DNA of 8,265 bases from NCBI GenBank assembly GCA_036384655.1, contig DASVLX010000030.1, forward strand, positions 1 to 8,265. The letters are read 5' to 3'. Positions 6,014-8,265 of this stretch are shown one piece after another (position 1 is the first letter of the stretch; every line of letters starts with the position of its first letter). A program made the position numbers and the translations under genes. Source of the DNA: DASVLX01 sp036384655 (GTDB lineage: Bacteria > Actinomycetota > Actinomycetes > Mycobacteriales > Pseudonocardiaceae). A model generated the notes under the pieces. It did not search any database. It was not told where the DNA came from and saw only the letters and a program-made list of their open reading frames with translations.

Positions 6014-6468
6014 GGCGTCATGCTCGCACTTGGCCACCCGGCCTGGCCAGCGAGGTGGCACATGTCGTTGGCCGTGCCGGCGTGTTCCCCACGACCGCCC
6101 CGCCGGATGACCGCGACGGGCTCTGGTGGGGCCGAATCGGGACTCCGGAACGTCTCCGCGGGACCCGTCGAGATCACCATTCTGGACGCACTGCGCACGG
6201 CCGGACGCTGCCCGCACCCAGGACTGTGATCGTGTCGTGACACCGCGTAGTGTCCAAGATCACCAAAGTCGTTCGGGCTGGTGAGGGCCACGGATCGGGG
6301 CGCGACGGGCCGGACCCACGCCCCGCCGGAGTTGTCCGTGATCAACCTGGATTAGTTTATGACGCGCGAAACGGCGCCGGGTTGCCCGTGAAAACCTGTG
6401 AGGAAGCTCAATTCAGGCAAGACAGGCCAACGCAGACAACACCAAGAATTGCACGGCAAGATGATGTC
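6014..6468. other. 455-bp divergent spacer between chdC and the glycosidase gene
   Basis: Frames crossing this stretch have 22-45% A/T third positions, unlike the neighbouring genes, so it is probably mostly non-coding. Between about 6003 and 6247 there is no TA dinucleotide and so no TANNNT -10 on either strand. Position 6226 onwards is rich in inverted repeats (6226-6231/6258-6263, 6232-6236/6239-6243, 6260-6265/6279-6284 and 6296-6302/6319-6325). The part from about 6340 is A/T-rich, with TTAGTTTATGA at 6352-6362 and a loose TTGTCC at 6332-6337, a weak plus-strand promoter candidate. A 55-codon plus-strand ORF (6062-6229) has GAGGTGG 4-6 nt before its ATG but no recognisable product and only moderate codon bias. 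Confidence 0.6.
6229..6257 (-). promoter_or_regulatory. Possible chdC promoter
   Basis: On the reverse strand TTGGAC (6252-6257) and CACGAT (6229-6234) lie exactly 17 bp apart. They keep the TTG of the -35 and the A2, A5 and T6 of the -10. This would start transcription near 6222 and give chdC a leader of about 208 nt. Two inverted repeats (GTGATC/GATCAC and GTGTC/GACAC) overlap it and could bind a regulator. The match is modest. Confidence 0.3.
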
Positions 6469-7617
6469 GTGGCGGAGCACAGGCTTCTTTCGAAATCCAC
6501 GCCGACCCTGCGTTGGGTGCGGCGGATCCGGCGTGCCGTGCTGGCCGCATTCTGCGTGTTTCTCGTGGTCGTGACCTGGTCGATCGGCAGCACGCTGCTG
6601 GCGCCCGGCACCGACACCGCCTCCGCCAGGCTGGCCGAATGGGCCCGGGACCATTCCATGGGTGACGTGGTCACATATCTGGAACAAGTGCGGTACGAAC
6701 AGAACCAGCCGAAAGTCGGCGGAGCACCGAGTGGCCCGATTCCGGCGGCGGCCGGAGCCGTACCGGCCGCGCGTACCACCGGTTTGCCGGCGCCGTCCGC
6801 CATTTCCGATCTCGCCGGCGGCAGGCCATTGCCCGGCGAGGGTCAGTGGCAGACCGTGGCGACCGTGCGCGGCGAATCCGCCGTGCGAGCCACCCTGGTC
6901 CGGCCGGACAACCAGCACACCTCGTATCTCGCCGGCGTGATGTGGCTGGATCCCACGCTGGTCCGTGGCCAGCTCCGGCCCGGCACGACCGACCCGGGCG
7001 GCGCCTGGCCGGCGGCGACGTCCCTCACCCCGACCGAGCGGGGCACCGCGGTGGCCGCCTTCAACGCCGGCTTCCGGCTGCCCAACGGCGACAGCCACGG
7101 CGGCTACTACGCGGATGGCAGGGCCGCCTTTCCATTGGTCGACGGCGCGGCCAGTCTGGTGCTTCTCAACAACGGCCGGGCCGAGGTCGGCACCTGGAAC
7201 CAGGAGGTGCGCATGACGCCGGATGTCGCCAGCGTGCGGCAGAACCTGGTCATGCTCGTCGACAACGGCAGGGTGAACCCCACCTGCGCCACCGGCGGCA
7301 CCGCGGAATGGGGTTCCACGATCGGCCAGCGCGCCTATATCGACCGCTCCGGCTTCGGCATCACCGCCGACGGCGCCGAGGTGTACGTGGGCGGTCCCGC
7401 GCTGTCGGTGTGCACGCTGGGCAACATCCTGCGCGCGGCCGGCGTGGTCCGGGGCATGGAACTGGACATCAACCCGGCCTGGATCAGCGGCGCGTACTAC
7501 CACCAGACACCGCACGGCCTGCGCGGATTCCAGCTCTACCCGGCACAGCAGGTGCCGGCGAGCCACTACCTCTCGCCGTCCAGCCGCGACTGGTTCGCCT
7601 GGTTCGCGCGGGTGTAG
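6469..7617 (+). CDS. Membrane-anchored phosphodiester glycosidase-family (NAGPA-like) protein
   Basis: The product has 382 residues from GTG 6469. A basic N-terminus (RWVRRIRR) precedes one membrane helix at about 23-44, which probably anchors it with the bulk outside the cell. A low-complexity Pro/Ala linker (about 85-110) leads into the C-terminal domain: GEGQW (123-127), AAFNAGFRL (196-204), RMTPDV (248-253), RSGFGITADG (293-302) and GMELDINPAW (329-338). These follow the order of the NAGPA domain (NxGF, R-GIT-DG, LDGG), whose members cut or bind sugar phosphodiesters. Here the usual DGGGS is DINPAW, so activity is uncertain. C273 and C315 are the only cysteines outside the helix and might pair. 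The frame is open to 6250, but that stretch has about 45% A/T third positions and a TTA codon. It converges on cgoX. Confidence 0.82.
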   Translation: MAEHRLLSKSTPTLRWVRRIRRAVLAAFCVFLVVVTWSIGSTLLAPGTDTASARLAEWARDHSMGDVVTYLEQVRYEQNQPKVGGAPSGPIPAAAGAVPAARTTGLPAPSAISDLAGGRPLPGEGQWQTVATVRGESAVRATLVRPDNQHTSYLAGVMWLDPTLVRGQLRPGTTDPGGAWPAATSLTPTERGTAVAAFNAGFRLPNGDSHGGYYADGRAAFPLVDGAASLVLLNNGRAEVGTWNQEVRMTPDVASVRQNLVMLVDNGRVNPTCATGGTAEWGSTIGQRAYIDRSGFGITADGAEVYVGGPALSVCTLGNILRAAGVVRGMELDINPAWISGAYYHQTPHGLRGFQLYPAQQVPASHYLSPSSRDWFAWFARV

Positions 7618-7642
7618 CCGGCCGCCGGTGCTGGACGGCTAC
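7614..7642. terminator. Hairpin spanning both stop codons of the convergent glycosidase and cgoX genes
   Basis: GTAGCCG (7614-7620) and CGGCTAC (7636-7642) are perfect reverse complements around a 15-base GC-rich loop. Each arm holds a TAG stop: 7615-7617 for the plus-strand gene and 7639-7641 for cgoX. It is placed to end transcription from both sides. No T-run follows. Confidence 0.4.
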
Positions 7643-8265
7643 CGACGCTGGGCGACGCGGTCGCGCAGCGGCTCGGCGATTCGGGTGGCGGCCGCGCTGG
7701 CGGTGTTCACGCAGGCCGGCAGGCCGACACCGTTGAGCGCGTTGCCGACCACGGCCAGGCCGGGCAGTTCTGCGACCGCGCGGTCGATACCGGCGACCAG
7801 GTCCAGGTGACCGACCCCGTACTGGGGCAGCCCACCGGTCCAGCGCTGCACCACGGCATCGATCGGTTTCGCGGTGACGCCGGTCAGCTCGGCGAGATCC
7901 GAGAGCACCAACCTCACCAGGTCGGCGTCGTCGCGCCGCAGGATCTCGTCCTCGCCGTACTTACCGACCGAGCCGCGCACGAACACCTGCTCCGGCGTGT
8001 GGATATGCGGCCATTTCCGGCTGCAGTAGGTGAATGCCTTGGCGGTGAACGGGGTGCCGTCGGCGTGCTTCTCACCGGACCCGATCAGCACACCGGAGGA
8101 CTCCGGCAGCGACACGTCGGAGGGCAGGGCGACGGCGACAATCGCCGTCGACGCCAGCCTGATCTGGCCGAACCCGGCGGACGCCGCCAGCGCGACCTCG
8201 GCGAGCAGTTCGCGCGCGGCCGGCGCGGTCACGGCGAGCACCACCGCGTCCACGTCCAGCGCCTC
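7639..8265 (-). CDS. cgoX: Coproporphyrinogen III oxidase (HemG/HemY type, oxygen-dependent), N-terminus outside window
   Basis: The frame is open to the window end; 208 C-terminal residues are present and the N-terminal FAD-binding half is missing. RWTGGLPQYGVGHLD is the conserved PQY-GH segment of HemY-type flavoproteins, and GNALNGVGLPACVNTASAAATRI is their C-terminal FAD-contacting motif. GEKHADGTPFTAKAFTYCSRKWPH also fits the middle of actinobacterial members. In Gram-positive bacteria this enzyme (older names hemY, hemG) oxidises coproporphyrinogen III to coproporphyrin III. Ferrochelatase and then ChdC (5321-6013, same strand) act on its product. It would normally be expected beside chdC; here the phosphodiester glycosidase gene lies between them on the other strand. 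Confidence 0.9.
   Translation of the reverse strand, partial: EALDVDAVVLAVTAPAARELLAEVALAASAGFGQIRLASTAIVAVALPSDVSLPESSGVLIGSGEKHADGTPFTAKAFTYCSRKWPHIHTPEQVFVRGSVGKYGEDEILRRDDADLVRLVLSDLAELTGVTAKPIDAVVQRWTGGLPQYGVGHLDLVAGIDRAVAELPGLAVVGNALNGVGLPACVNTASAAATRIAEPLRDRVAQRR

Noticed and set aside
6014..6217. A 68-residue N-terminal extension of ChdC
   Set aside because: About 30% of third positions are A/T, far more than in the gene body, and the family starts near PELNFDELN.
5294..6229. A 311-codon plus-strand open frame opposite chdC
   Set aside because: It is a shadow of chdC for most of its length. Only the last 55 codons lie outside chdC, and these are treated separately as a weak candidate.
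6250..6468. A 73-residue N-terminal extension of the phosphodiester glycosidase
   Set aside because: About 45% of third positions are A/T and there is a TTA codon. Related proteins begin shortly before the RWVRR segment.
6241..6468. A riboswitch (for example the ydaO c-di-AMP class, often upstream of envelope genes)
   Set aside because: I could not find the conserved core segments of a known class. The inverted repeats are reported only as an unexplained cluster.
6352..7566. A 404-codon minus-strand open frame opposite the glycosidase gene
   Set aside because: It is an antisense shadow of a gene with recognisable membrane and catalytic-domain motifs. Its own translation is compositionally odd and unrecognised.
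1..8265. Mobile element, phage, defence or biosynthetic-cluster content
   Set aside because: There is no transposase, integrase, toxin-antitoxin pair, CRISPR repeat, tRNA-adjacent attachment site or assembly-line gene. All recognisable genes are metabolic or housekeeping.

Overview
The window is high-GC DNA with strongly GC-biased third codon positions, several GTG starts and an actinobacterial haem locus. It most likely comes from an actinobacterial chromosome. Pseudonocardiales (Amycolatopsis-like) is my best guess, from overall resemblance only. I see no tRNA, rRNA, CRISPR array, insertion sequence or phage gene, and it reads as ordinary core or near-core chromosome.

Layout. (1) Positions 1-735 (+) hold the 3' part of a two-domain MaoC/hydratase-2 enoyl-CoA hydratase. 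It converges on a four-helix membrane protein of the DUF6069 type (739-1242, -). (2) A second, short MaoC hydratase (1331-1804, -) is divergent from an asparaginase of the Rhizobium etli type (1870-2892, +). The 65-bp gap between them carries promoter-like hexamers for both genes and a perfect 15-bp palindrome. The asparaginase overlaps a small single-pass membrane protein by ATGA (2889-3224, +). (3) msrB (3288-3737, +) converges on a family III CoA-transferase (3763-5154, -). (4) The CoA-transferase lies downstream of chdC/hemQ, coproheme decarboxylase (5321-6013, -), with a long perfect hairpin between them. (5) A 455-bp divergent spacer rich in inverted repeats precedes a membrane-anchored phosphodiester glycosidase-family protein (6469-7617, +). 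That gene converges on the 3' part of cgoX/hemY, coproporphyrinogen oxidase (7639 to the window end, -).

How the genes fit together. CgoX and ChdC act in the coproporphyrin-dependent haem pathway of Gram-positive bacteria: CgoX oxidises coproporphyrinogen III, a ferrochelatase adds iron, and ChdC decarboxylates coproheme to haem b. From memory, the order msrB / one gene / chdC / hemY resembles M. tuberculosis Rv2674-Rv2677c. Here an opposite-strand gene sits between chdC and cgoX. The two MaoC hydratases and the CoA-transferase suggest acyl-CoA metabolism but give no specific substrate.

The main points for a second look are: the rearranged (C-half before N-half) CoA-transferase; the palindrome over the asparaginase promoter; several promoters that seem to start transcription at the start codon (leaderless); the 14-bp hairpin that contains the start of a 21-codon ORF; the repeat-rich chdC/glycosidase spacer; and the altered Asp motif in the glycosidase. 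I found no convincing multi-gene novel system.
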